Both the position numbers and the translations under genes were made by a program. Positions 35,030 through 47,063 of a stretch of 64,000 nucleotides of DNA are shown here, piece after piece. Numbering within the stretch: position 1 is the stretch's first letter; each line of letters starts with the position of its first letter. This DNA comes from Phoronis australis (lineage: Eukaryota; Phoronida; Phoronidae): positions 218,237 through 282,236 of the forward strand of contig NMRA01000223.1 in assembly GCA_002633005.1 (NCBI GenBank), given 5' to 3'. The notes under the pieces are model-generated. The model did not search any database, had not been told where the DNA came from, and was given only the letters and a program-made list of their open reading frames with translations.

Positions 35030-35400
35030 GAGGCTTGACCTCATGTATGTGCGGGCGCAGTTAGTGCAACCTGCGAAGGATCCAACCATCTCTTTCTCCT
35101 TTCAGCCCCTGCGCTCGATTTCATCTTTGCCGTGCTGCGTCCTAACAGAGCGATACCATACCAGCAGGAATGCTACTGCATTATCAAGGTGCCTGCTCAG
35201 CCTCGCCCCGTCCTTGTTTACCTTATCTTTAAAAGCATTGAGCCTCTTGTTATAAAGGTTTGGTTTTATACCAAGCAGTCCGCCATGGCCTCTTCTTACT
35301 CCTCGTTCAGATCCGTACGGACTACTTTTTTCTTTAGTTGGTTGGCTAATAACTGGTGGTCAGACTTAGAAGCATCTCCTGCACCAGAGTCCCCATCATA
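35030..35400 (-). pseudogene. MADF/Myb-like second-ORF pseudogene of the Harbinger element
   Basis: The minus strand gives TDLNEE then EEAMADCLV in one frame, and PNLYNKRLNAFKDKVNKDGA then LLVWYRSVRT in the next. This is the MADF-type pattern: an acidic/hydrophobic start helix, P-x-L-Y-N, a K-D-K segment, then a basic W-x-x-x-R helix that contacts DNA. An in-frame TAA and at least two frame changes break it. Such MADF or Myb/SANT proteins are the usual partners of Harbinger transposases. Confidence 0.55.
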
Positions 35401-36120
35401 GGGTTATCGTGTAAGACTCAAAGTCTGCTGGTGTTGGAGTAAGGGTCTTCTTTATGGGTTTTCCCCACTCCGACAGTCTGTCCTGTTGTAGCGCGTTTCG
35501 GTGGCGTCTCTTAGTAATCGTAACAGTATTGTAATAACAACAAAAGTAGGAACAGAAATAACAGTAGCAACGTCCTCACTGGGAGCGAAAATGAAGTCCA
35601 CCTAAAATCACCTCCCATATAGAGCCTCCGCACAGACGTCTTGGAGCCGTCCTGCCGAAACGACACCGCCTTACCAGCAGTGGTAACTCACTGGCCCCGC
35701 AATGCTGCCGGCAACAGAACAGTCCTGCCTCCAATGATCGCCGTAACACCGCCATCCATTTGCAGTTGTAACTGAACGGGATCGCCCTCTCCGCAGTGAC
35801 ACCGCCGTGGTTTTGCCCTAGTTCCTCAGCAGCACCGCCGCGAAGAAAAACATGTGTAACGGGTAGGGAAGGCCATAAACTAGTACTAGCGGTGCCACTA
35901 CGGTGATGGCAGTTTTGTCCAAAAACCGTAGATCTTGTCCATAGCAAAGGAACGACATTGACCAAATAGGCTGTCTGGAGACGAATATTTTGTACAATGC
36001 GCTACACTCTTACAACAATAATAGCAATAGTAATAATAATTATCCCTTATTTTCAACATTAAAAGCCTCGGTCGAAATGATACATGTACATGAAATTTAC
36101 AGGATAACGCGGTGCAGCAT

Positions 36121-37990
36121 TTATTTAAGGGCAGTGGCGTGAAATAAAAATTCTTTTAGATTAATTTGAGGAATAGGCAACTGCATTTTCACTACCTTTC
36201 CAAATTTATGTTTATTTGGCTCAAGCCAGCACCACCCAGGTATAAAATCAGATCTGAGAAAACAGTACTTTTCACAAACATATGAATTGGTAGTCATCTT
36301 CAATTTGGGACAAACAAAAAGAAATACGGTATTTTGGTCCACAACCGCATGTCTACATTTCTCTGTCGTCAAGTTATCTTTGGATTGACGTAATTTAGCC
36401 ATAGCTGCCAAAAAGATACAGTGCATGCGGAATATCACGCAACAGATAGGATCCCATCTCAATATCATTTTTAAATGCGGAGTATGCAATAATTTTTAGC
36501 CATTCTCTACAACAAAGCTCCAGACTTTTAAAGATAATCTATTCACTGCTCAAAAACGATAAGTAAAGATGCTTCGCAGCCTACTCCCTGATTGTGCCAT
36601 ACCAATCCAAAATCATATCTTTTCAGCAGTTTCAAAACAGCCTTGTCCAATGTGACTTAAATTGGACTTTGATGTGATGTTATGTTTTAAAATTTAAACC
36701 GATAATTGAGCAGTTTTGACAAACAGGTTTACATTGTACATACATATCTTCTCAGTTCTCCCAGAACAGTTACTTCCAACTCCCGGCGGTTACTTAATTG
36801 GCCACTCTCGATAGTAGAATATTCTTTTAATCCCCAAATCCCACCGCCATAGCTAATGATTGGGAATACCATTTTATCAAAAACCTCGAGTGCAATTTTC
36901 GGTAAAAATCGTCCACATTTTGACTGAAGTTGTTTAATTGAAAAAATCGCTCTTTGTGCCGGGTGAGACAAAGTCTCCGCAGCTTGCGTCCAGACTAACT
37001 TAGGAGTAAAGCAAATATATCGGTACCTATAAAATGATTCAACATCAATTTTGTCATCTCCAAAATGCCATTTTTCGTATTTTCCATGCCAAAATGCTGC
37101 ATGATTGTTAACATTTCCAGCTAATTTTCTTCTATGGCAATCTTTTAATAATATATCTGATGACATAAATGTCACTTTGCATTTTCGTCGTAATTCTTTG
37201 TTTTTGACATGTTTTGCCAGATTATTATAGTTTCGGAAACCAGACAACACACTTTTTCTTTCTTTTAAATAACTCAAGCTCCTCTTCCCACCATGACTGT
37301 TGGGTTTTCACAAATTTAACCGCGGTACTGTAATGTACTATCATGACGCACGCAGCTTGACAACTGAACTACGTCTTCAAACAGATTACTCCCAATAAAA
37401 TTCACAATATCACTAGAGAACACTTGTAACCCACTAACAAGCTTGTCCATGGACTGTTTACAACTTTCTGCTTAGTCATATTCACAGACGTCATAATCTG
37501 TGCTATGAACAGTGCGAGCATGTGACTGAGTGAAGTCGTGAAAAACGCAAACAAAAGAAAGATGATGGGACTCATCAACTTTAATATCTGAAGCGAAATC
37601 AAAGAAATCAGTGGTCAACATTACATAATCAACTAGACTACACTCCTTATTAGATTAACACGTAAACTCTCCCTCCATATCACCTGGAAATCTACCGTTA
37701 CATGCACGAACACTTAACTTCCAACACATACCGGGTAGGCACAAATGATTTTCCAAAGACTTTATGATGAATTTTACTGATCCCCGACAAATTATAACTA
37801 TCTAAGTCGTATCATTCACCCGAAGGCAGAAACTCTGTTGGGTCGTCTGGAATATAATCGGGAAGATTGACAATTCTAGCATCAAGATTGCCAACAATCA
37901 AAATAGAGATACACCACCGTGGGCATTTAAAAGGGCATCTTCAATAGCATTTCTCAATATTTCTACACCATTCTTAACAATTTGATTTTG
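36121..37990 (-). pseudogene. LINE relic: endonuclease and reverse-transcriptase thumb fragments
   Basis: At 37990-37530 (minus) the pieces LIVGNLDARIVNLPDYIPDD, GRFPGDMEGE and SLVDYVMLTTDFF resemble the GDFNARIG and SLVDY blocks of LINE endonucleases, spread over several frames. At 37277-36729 an open frame of 182 codons includes ICFTPKLVWTQAAETLSHPA then RAIFSIKQLQSKCGRFLPKI and VFDKMVFPIISYGGGIWGL, the typical post-catalytic (thumb) region of the reverse transcriptase. A further frame at 36489-36121 may be the C-terminal part. The catalytic palm with the YxDD box is missing, so the copy is internally deleted and dead. Confidence 0.65.
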
Positions 37991-38500
37991 ATACATGTCG
38001 CGCTCTCAGATTGGCCATTAAACACAACAGAATGATAAATCCTTTTCAGTACATATACGGGGCTGAAAAAAATACAAACGCACATACTCCCCTGGTGCTT
38101 CTGAAACCTATTTTCCTTCAAATTACCCTTACAGAAACATTTGTACCCAGGCAAAATACTATCTCACTGATTTTCTTTTGTTACTCAAGTTTCCGCGACT
38201 CCAACTAAATCAAAATATAAGTTTGTGCTCAGTTTTGCTACCTAATCCATGTACCTCCCAGAGTATTGTATGCATTTCGCTATCCCTTGAAGGCTCTGGG
38301 CCCTGGCAAGACTGCTAGGCACTTCTGTAGATATATTGCTTGACTTATTTAAGCATTTTTGCTTCATCGTGAATAAAATGTTTTCCACGCCAATAAAGTT
38401 TGCTGAATTGTGTAGTTGCATTCTTCATATTGTTTTCGCTTAAAAATGTGCAGAGTTCCCTTCTGGCTTTTCTCCTTTCACCGAAAAATCTTCTGAGGGT

Positions 38501-39190
38501 TCAATTCATTCTTTGCTTTTTTTCTAATTTATTCGTTTTGCCCATCACTTTGCGTTTTTCCTTCGACGAAAATTTGGCAGTTATTGGTCTTTTTCCCACC
38601 TTGTCGACGACAATCCTATGCACACTCATCTCTGCAGAGCCAATTACCGCTATAACGTCATGTCCAAGATATCTAACAAGCAATTCAGTGTCCTTGTAGA
38701 TGTCTTGGTCAAATCACCGTTTCTTTTTGAACACAGTTTAAATAGACTGCTTTATCATAGCGGCGTGCCTTAACTGACTGAGCACTTGGAGTAAATATGC
38801 CTTCCATATCATCAGTATTATACATGAAGAATTCTCTTAGAGCCTTCTCGATAGGTTTCTCCAAAAGGGCTAGGTCACATTTTCTCTTAATGGCTTTCTT
38901 ATAAATGGCTGGAACGTTAGTTCGAAGTTTAACCGGCTCTGAAGTTTTGACCACTTTACTGTTTAGCCCAAACAGGGTGGTCTCGGCCTCGCACAACTCC
39001 TGGACCTGTCATTCAGTAAGACATGTCCGAGATATTTGGCCTTTAAACCTTTGTTTTTGATAAGGCTATAGATGACAGCCTCCCAAACCAGACAAAGATC
39101 AGTATGATCGAGTCGACGGTGTTTAGTATGCCTTTTTGTAATGATTAGGCCCTGCATTTTAATGTTTATTTCAAAACATTCAATTGACAC
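38501..39190 (-). pseudogene. Unidentified coding remnant in three frames
   Basis: Three adjoining minus frames look like one protein broken by shifts. The first is GLIITKRHTKHRRLDHTDLC then IYSLIKNKGLKAKYLGHVLL (39190-38963). The second is TSEPVKLRTNVPAIYKKAIK, EKPIEKALREFFMYNTDD and FTPSAQSVKARRYDKAVYL (38996-38709). The third is LLVRYLGHDVIAVIGSAEMS and KFSSKEKRKVMGKTNKLEKK (38683-38501). Lys-rich composition and regular hydrophobic spacing favour real coding. I do not recognise the family. It lies next to the LINE relic on the same strand and could be retroelement-derived. Confidence 0.35.
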
Positions 39191-40278
39191 TCATTTATGT
39201 TAAAGGCGTGGGCAACCTTTTCATTTATTCTTTAGTAAAATAATGTTCGTTGGTTATCCCAGACACATTTTCCACTTAATTGCAGGTTTTCGTAATTTAT
39301 GTAATTATACGTTGTCTACACCAGAAGTGATGTTTTCGGAGGCAAGAATTTCCCGCCTATTTCTTTTCGTTTAATCTGACTGTGAGAGCTGCCGAGTTAG
39401 TCATTGATAACTTTGGTCATCGTGTGATTTTGTTTGCGAGTCAGTCTAAATGCCACACTATTCGTGCGGACCGGGATGTACTCATTATCGTCTTAAGGAC
39501 AGAGGAACAATTGTCCCACTTGCCCGAGAGTCCGCGACATACTCCCACTGATAGTGACCTGAACACACAGACTGTTTACACCCCGCCGTGTGACTCCCTT
39601 GCCACATACCTGGCATCTTATTAATAATTCCAATACTTAAGACAAGTCCACAATAAACTTTTCAAAGTTTGGCTCCCCGATCTGTTCATTGAACGACGAG
39701 CTGTCCTCTACACTGGGTTTCGAACGGAGCCTGTATTCACTCCCACTACTTAACACTGCAGTACTTTGATTGCAGGCTTTGGGCCATAATAAGTACATCC
39801 CGGTACGCAACAACAGTGTGGCATGTTGACTGACAAGTAAACAAAAACAAACGACGATTGAACTTATGACAACCGAGGTAGGTGAATGACTGACTCGACA
39901 ACGCTCATACAGTCAGACTGTGGGAAAAGATATTGGCGCTAAATCCTTGCCTCCCAAAACGTCACTTCCGGCGTGGATAATGAATAATTGAATCAAATTA
40001 CGAAAAGCTATTTTTATGTGGAAAATATGGCTGGGATAATCATCGAACCTTATTTTTGCTAAAAATGACATGAAAAAGGTTGTCTTCGCTTTTAAGCCCA
40101 GAAAGTATTTCATTTCAATGCATCATGTCTAGAAGTCAAAAAAATGCAATTATCCATCCATCCATCCTTATATACATGTGTGTGTGGGTGTGTGTGTGGG
40201 TGTGTGTNNNNNNNNNNNNNNNNNNNNNNNNNNNNNNNNNNNNNNNNNNNNNNNNNNNNNNNNNNNNNNNNNNNNNTT

Positions 40279-40312
<34 letters not shown>

Positions 40313-40550
40313 CATAAGTTCAATTGCCGTTGTAAACATAGCAATGCAGCAAATTCCCAGCGCCATACATAAGAGTTCCATTATCCGTTCAAAACTGGAA
40401 ACACATATAAATCAATATGATGTACTGCTTTACTTTCCAACATTCCACATAGTATAATCTGCTAAGGAATTCATTTTCCTTGATTTAGTATTTTGCTTGG
40501 CGTACTAACCTTCAAAAGCTAATAATTGTATTTTTCACATTTTCAATTAC
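39191..40550. other. Stretch without a supported exon; contains a TG microsatellite with a gap
   Basis: Nothing coding is supported. If the WSC gene continues to the left, the exon carrying the first half of its WSC domain should lie at or before this stretch. I could not find it. Confidence 0.4.
40175..40313. repeat. TG microsatellite with an assembly gap
   Basis: TG repeats lie on both sides of a run of N at 40208-40276, so the true length is unknown. Confidence 0.9.
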
Positions 40551-40721
40551 AGAATCTTGTGGGTTTTAGAGATGGAAAGAAATGCTCCTGCTATGCACGC
40601 GAAGATTTCACGTTTCAATATAATCGAAACCATTCTCGCTGCGAATACAAATGTGAGGGACATGAACACCAAAGTTGCGGCGGATACAGAAAGACATACC
40701 TGACGACACCAATTTTTCCTG
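40551..40721 (+). CDS. WSC-domain exon (second half of the domain)
   Basis: The acceptor TTTTCAATTACAG ends at 40550. The exon reads NLVGFRDGKKCSCYARED, NRNHSRCEYKCEGHEHQSCG then GYRKTYLTTP. The cysteine pattern C-x-C...C-x3-C...CGG is the C-terminal half of a WSC module, a carbohydrate-binding extracellular domain. The frame is phase 1 at entry and at the donor after 40721 (CTG|GTATTG); a weaker donor at 40736 is also phase 1. It is on the same strand and in the same phase as the WSC exon at 46776 and the kringle exon at 57095, so I treat them as one gene. The first half of this domain must be in an upstream exon. A cell-surface or secreted protein is expected. Confidence 0.65.
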
Positions 40722-43700
40722 GTATTGTTTTGCAAGGTGTCACCCAAGTATAACGTGTTCATTACTTAAAGAGATGACATTTGCAAGTGTTGTGCTATGT
40801 TTCATGGCTTTTGATTGAATTCTACATGTATTACTCATTCGACAACAATGTCTTATACAAAGCAGCGTGTGCATTGCATTTTCAATGACTCGAAATGTTC
40901 TGAAGATGCAATAACACCGGTACCGGTATGAAATCACCGTTACCACGGGCAAAAGTGATGATCTCTGAATCTACGGTATTGTCATTTGTGAGACTGGTTT
41001 AGCTTTCACGTTGTTGAATTCGCAGTAGTTATCTCGTTATGTGCCGCTCAATTTTGCATACAACACTTGGTCTGTGGACACTCCGATATTTTGGGTTTTG
41101 GCCGAAATATGTGGATCCAGGCCCACAAAGAAACGAGGGCATGCAGTAATGATACGGGAATTAATCCCCAAAATAGTGAGCGCTGATTAATTAATGTAAG
41201 AACGAATATCGTTTTATGGTATTGACATATCCAGTTACCGAGTTTCAGAAAACCAGTCCAAAGACGACCGATATTCCGTTGCGTAATATCGTTTTGATCA
41301 ATTCAAATAGCAAAGGATTGTTCTTAAATCCTCTCGGCCCCTACACACCTCGAACTACGACTTCCTCGAACCACAACTCCCTCAACGCACGAAGCACGAC
41401 CCCCCANACCCCCCCCCCCCCCCCCCCCGACCCGCAGCCACTCTGACCCACCACTTACAATACCCAAAGACAGGTTCGGCTCCGTCAGGTTATGGACTCG
41501 CCTTTGGCTTCATTTTGCCCATGCAGCTGTAAAAACCGGCACACTTACCAGTAGGCATCCACAGGTTTAAAACGCACCAGAAACAAGGTTTTATATTCGA
41601 ACCAGGAAAAACGCACCTTTCTGCGGACCTCTGAAGCACCGAAAACATGCATTGCACTTTTCTTCCAATAGCGGGACAGGAATGCTGACGATGGATAGGA
41701 ATCACGAATCATTTTTCTGTTTGGTTGATCAGAGCGCGACTACAGCTGGTCGGGAAAGTTGGCAAGCGAGCTGCCCCAAGCTCTTCCCACACAAGGGCTG
41801 TCCACTTAAATAATGTCTCATGCAACAGAAATCACAATTCGAATTGATTAGATCAAGGCGCGGGCTCAGGAGCACTGAAAAAGGTAAGGGGCTACAACCC
41901 CCGCTACCTATGTCGCGCCGCAAGATTATTCTTCAAATTGTGTAAAATGCTATAAAGGCATACCTGACAATGAATAATTACAATAAACAGACAAAATCGG
42001 CGACAGAGTACAGTGTAGCATAAATCACGATGAAGTGCGCAACGTTCAACAGAGAATTACACTAATTTTATCCCATACACCAATTAAATAGTTGTTCGGA
42101 AACATTTTTAATCAAAGTATTCGATTTTCTTGACTGAAAGGGCTTTCGTTTTGCCTTTACTATTGCAAAAACAGTGAAGGCAATGATCGACCTCTCTGTT
42201 CAACCACGTGACGGAGCCTTTTTTATTTTTTTTCCATATATTTTGCTCTACCATGATAAGTACATGTCACATAAAACGATACAATATAGATCATTTACAA
42301 AGAATAACATTAAATCACAGGTCAACACGTACCGTATTTCGTCTGGATGTTATTTAAAAAGTTTATAAAGATTTGGAAATTGAGATTTTTTTATTTTGTC
42401 CATGCGGAATGGTGCTATTCGGAAAATTTAAATTAACTAGAGGGCGAGCGTGTAATAGCGGTGACAGATTAACAGCTTCGATTTTGCGAACCCTTTAAAT
42501 ACATGGTGAAATGGCTTGTAGGCGTGCCAACTGAATCTGAGATTGCATGAAAAGGACTCTTCTATGAGAGAAAGTAAGCACGATCTTATAGAAAGGTAAG
42601 GTTTGTTATTATTTTAACAATCATTCCATGTTTATTCTACTGATGCCTGTTAACTGAGATACTCGCCGGTGTCGACTTCACGGCAGTCGCCAGTCGTGTT
42701 AATCTTTGTCGTGATGCGCGTTACGATACTTGACGTAGCACTCGGGATATTTTTGTACATCAAAGCAGTATTATTGTTTGGAATGATTTCTAACAGGTTT
42801 ATCAGTGACAGTTACATCAATGAGTGCTATATGTTTAACTCGATATTGGTTAGTGAGATTATCCAAGCCCAATGCTTTGGCAAAGAATACGTAAATATAC
42901 ATTAGACTATTTGTTTACTCCATATTCTGTGTCTACCGGAAATTTTTTACACGTTGAAATAAAAATCTATCATGTCTGTTTTCACGTGACCTTTGTTTTT
43001 TAGGTTTGAGGGCTTGTACCGTGCAAAGGAGATACGCATCGCTCCTGCATAGACCCTGAATGAAAAAAAATGGTTTTAAGCAGTTGACTGCAGCTAACCA
43101 GGAAGATCTTCCCATCCAGTGTACATGTAGATCTGTTGTGAAAGCCTAGTCTATTCATCGGAGACAACGAACAAGCTTTGTTACTCCGGCCCACAACATT
43201 CCCACACATCACTAGTGATGCATGGCACAATGTAAATGTCAGTGGCCCTTGTGAAATGTGAGTCGCAGTACGAAGTTTCCATAAGACAACGTGTTGTTTG
43301 TGGATGAAGATGAACTATATCTGACTGCTACACAAGTCAGCCTCGTTCGTGAGGATGGTCTTCATAGGCAATAAGTCATGTGTGGAGAATAGTTTATTTC
43401 GTGTCCTGGAAGAAACATGCTGGATTGAAGCTAAAGAAGACGTAGTGACACTCTGGTCTAGTTCAGGGTCAGATTTTGGGCACAAAACGAGTCAAGTGAT
43501 ATGCCTTTGTGTTTACCTTCAAGGATCTAATTGAGGGTGAAGGTTACCTGGAGGACAGCCACTTGCCGAAACTGGACCTTTTTTACAAGTGCTTCTATAG
43601 GCTATTGAAACTAGATATATGTGAAATGAAAACCAAAAGCATCTGGTATAAATACTTGTCCTTTCTCACTGAGTGACATTAACTTTTCCTTTCAGAAGAA

Positions 43701-45285
43701 AGGCTTTATGCTAATGGTAAAAACTTTTTAATTTGGTACATATTATGGAGAAATGACATTCAGTGACTGCATCGATTGTCTGATTGTCAGTAGAAAGCCC
43801 GTTAATGTTACACTTTGATGATGAATAAAATTTTCATCAACAGTCAAGATTGTCACTAATTATTGAAACCACAATATTTCCTCAGTTTTAATGCCCCACA
43901 CAGTGTAGTTGTGCTTATTCTTTATCAAGCTGAAATGATTAACGATTACGCTTGCGAATTGTTTTCCTCAGTGTTGACCTCTAGAAATGTGTATCGGTCA
44001 AAAGATAAAGTATTCCCTTTGTTTGCATTTGATTTGTAATTGTAATTGTTGTGTAATTATTTTTAGAGCTTTCTTAAGAAGGCCTTTGAACAATTTTAAA
44101 TTTTGTGTTAATTTGTCCACAACAAAAGTTCCACATGCAAGAAAAGTATATAAAGAAACAACATTGTTAAAAATCATTGTTATTTTCCCTAGCAATGTAG
44201 TCCAAAATCAGGCATATCAAGGGCTAAATTTCTGAATTTCGTTCGATTCTCTCAGGTTAATGCTGAAGGGTTGCTTTTCACTTTGACCAAAGGTAAAATA
44301 GACGTTCAGGTGTTTGGTTTCAGTCGTTTTCTCTCACCTGAAACAGAATACCGGGAGTAATATTAACAAATTATATAAGAAAACACAAGACAGAACTACT
44401 TAAATAAGGCAGAACATACTTGACGTTTCATCTTCATGTTTATGTGTAGAACCTGATAATATTTGTACCCATGTCTAATTTAAGATCTGAATAAAATGTG
44501 AAACAGGCTAAAAGTGATTTAATAATGTGCATTTTTCACGACACCTACAATGTGCATCTGACCTCAACATGTAAAATTCATTCTAGGAGTTAATTTTTAT
44601 TCTAATGCAATGTTATGACGTTTACTGAATAGCTTATTCATCTGTTAATTCAGTAACTAATCTGGTAGTCCTGGGGGTGAAATCCGCCATAAACTAAGGA
44701 AACTCAGTCGTCTAGAGAATTTTATTGGACATAGCATAGCTTTGAAGACAACCTGCTGTGAAATTCATCCTTGACTTCTGAGCGTCACGTATCATACATC
44801 TCTTATGTTGGGCGTATTCCCACCCGTAGAGGACATGTGAATAGGTGCTGCTAGCCTACCTGGCATCTGAGTCCTGGGTGAGTTTTCGAAAAGAAACACT
44901 TAGTTCCATTCAATAAACCCGTTATTCAGAGGGGTAACTGGTGGGGATAATATCATCGAACGATGTCGATAGAAACTTGATTGCTAAAAACTTACCAAGT
45001 TACGTTTTGTTGTCTGCCAAAGGGGCTTCGGTATCCACACGAATTTTGTCAGTTGGTTGACCCTTTTGACCGCAATGCTCCACGAATGTGGTAACCTTAG
45101 GTCTTTAGCTAATTTGTGACCACCTATCCAAGACTTGCACCAGAGAAAATAGCAATAATAAGGCTTTGCGCGACAGCGTATTTTGAAAACAATCCGTCTT
45201 TTTACCTGCTGTTTACATGCAGACAGCGACGCATGCGCAATTCAACCACCACTAGTACAGCAGCGACACCGCGAGGAGAATTCTC
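40722..45285. other. Intron of the WSC-kringle gene, first part
   Basis: Apart from the repeat at 41330-41490, with an N at 41407 inside a C-run, I see no gene. The frames at 43349-43534 and 43987-44235 have no motif. Confidence 0.5.
41330..41490. repeat. Inverted copy of the GACGGAGCCGAACC repeat
   Basis: CAATACCCAAAGACAGGTTC and GGCTCCGTCAG mirror the 19270-19420 block. A long C-run follows the ambiguous base at 41407. Confidence 0.5.
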
Positions 45286-46040
45286 CTAATAGCCCCATTT
45301 TACATATGCTTGTTTTAACCATTTAGCGAACAGCAGATAGAAACCGAAGACAAGACGATATTCCCAAAACAGATGAAGAAATGTTTTAATGTGTTCACCA
45401 TCGAAAGAGCATAAACCCTTGTTTTTATTAAATTTTATTCCAGTAATTATTGGTTGGCAATATTTTGTAAAATTAAGCAGCATTGAAACCAATGCAATTT
45501 TGTATCATTTGTACAATTGAAGGGGAGTTTATTTACTTTTCTCCACTATGTATCAGGGTCCCTAAAATCTTCATTATTTATAACAACGTTTACATGTATA
45601 TCAGATGATCATTTGTTTTTATATATACAAGCTGTCTGAAGTGACCCTACCAAGGTGAAATGTAAAATTTTAATAAATATAAATAGGAGAATTTCGTAAA
45701 AAGTTATTGCAATGCCTATTCTTATGTCCCCTGTACGCTGCAAAGGTTGCACTTCTTAATCCATACAGTTCTTCGTATGACATAAAATAACTTTCAGACA
45801 CGCGATAGACTCCCCTTTCAGAACAGGGCTTGTAGAAAATACATGTAGATTTCCTACAGACTTTAATCTTTGAATTATACCACAGGGGAGAGTAAATGAG
45901 TTTTTCATTTTTGTCACATATTTGCAACTGGAACACAGCATCTCATAAAACTTCTGTCGGTTCACTTGACTATTTTTTAAGGAAAGCATCTCCCATTTTA
46001 AAAAAGTCATCAACTTTACAACCCAAGACTGCTTCTCCAA
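45286..46040 (-). pseudogene. 3' end of an L1/Tx1-like LINE
   Basis: The minus frames contain SPLWYNSKIKVCRKSTCIFY then RGVYRVSESYFMSYEELYGL (46040-45670), matching the C-terminal block of L1/Tx1-type ORF2 (PLWYN..., W/F-x-x-x-G-x-x-x-V-x-D-L, S-x-E-E-F). CSFDGEHIKTFLHLFWEYRL (about 45420-45360) follows, the remnant of the terminal C-x-x-C...H-L-F-W-x-C finger, in which the second and last Cys are now Asp and Tyr. The frames are shifted and incomplete. It lies in the intron of the WSC-kringle gene, antisense to it. Confidence 0.6.
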
Positions 46041-46775
46041 GGTTACGTATGGTATATGAGGTGTATAGTTTAAGAAGCCTCGTTACTTTCAAAGACAAGA
46101 ACCATTTTTAAACCACCATTATCCTGATTTTTAACAATTTTATTTCGGCTTATTACGTGACGGAAGTTAATAACTCAAGAAAAGACACCCGGCGACGTAA
46201 TGAGAATATGAAGTATGTAAAAAGTGCAAAATACATCTATTGACACAGGATGTGGGTCGAGAGGGTAATGGGTAGAGTGCAGATGGGGTTGTGTGTCGAG
46301 GGGGACTTAGAACAATCCCATCGCAAAATCACTTTGCGTTTTGTTCAAAACAAGCACTGCTGTTTTGAAATAATGAGTTGTCAATACGGAAAGTCCATTA
46401 ATTAAACCATCGTGTACGTTTCAAAATCAACAAGAAAGACCCTGCTAGATTCTCTCAAACAGTGAATGATAGAAATGCTTCCAAAATGCACAATTTATTC
46501 GGGTCTTTGTCCCATTGAAAGTAAAGTAAAGTTTTATTGTAATTCACTCAGAAAGTAGCCACTACCCCGTTCCGTGATTTCTGAACGGCATTGTGTAGCA
46601 ACACGTTGTGCTTTCGTCAAACTGCACGTTCCACTGACCAGCTTTAAAAAACGATTCAACACTTAAAGAAATAACCGTAACCGTTTCGCTACTAGCTTTA
46701 ATGCGAGGTAAAATGTTTTCAACTTTCGATATCGTATGGTTTATTGTCAAGTTAACTGTAATACTTTGGTTACAG
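46041..46775. other. Intron sequence before the second WSC exon
   Basis: No gene is seen. A word near 46255-46310 (GGGTCGAGAGGG, GTCGAGGGGGACTT) resembles the GTGGGTCGCGGG repeat at 19270-19420. Confidence 0.4.
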
Positions 46776-47063
46776 AACTACCTAACTGCTTCTCCAGAGA
46801 GCGTGAACCATTACACAATGCAACATTGGGGCGTGATGCTTACGTAAACGACGTATTCAACACTCAGCAGAAATGCCGGGAGGCGTGTAGCAAAATGGAA
46901 TACCCGTTTGCTGAAGTGTGGGGCATGGTCAATTGTTGGTGCTCAACAAATTTCTTTGGAGCACAAATGGTCCCTGAGCCGTTTTGTGAATTGCCATGCC
47001 CCGGAAACTTAGAGGAGAAATGCGGTGGCTTTATTTACGCCTGGGTTATGAAGTCAGCTCCAG
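46776..47063 (+). CDS. Complete WSC-domain exon
   Basis: The acceptor ATACTTTGGTTACAG ends at 46775 and the donor is CAG|GTTGGT after 47063. The 288-nt exon is phase 1 at both ends. The product has ELPNCFSREREPL, QQKCREACSKMEYPFAEVWG then MVNCWCSTNFFGA, and EPFCELPCPGNLEEKCGG then FIYAWVMKSAPG. Eight cysteines in the WSC order, including N-C-W-C and K-C-G-G, make one whole module. The symmetric 1-1 phase is typical of shuffled extracellular domains. It sits between the half-WSC exon 6 kb upstream and the kringle exon 10 kb downstream. Family members include Kremen-type Wnt co-receptors and polycystin-like proteins, and the assignment to either is open. Confidence 0.8.

Larger units (their letters stand above)
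32715..35960. mobile_element. Second, degraded PIF/Harbinger element
   Basis: A + strand HARBI1-like pseudogene (33380-34290) and a - strand MADF-type pseudogene (35030-35400) face each other, flanked by arms rich in CCGCAATGGC, CCGCCAT and CCGCGG words (32720-33250 and 35590-35930). Both arms are far richer in CpG and GC than the surroundings. Exact termini and a target duplication were not found, so the limits are approximate. Confidence 0.6.
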
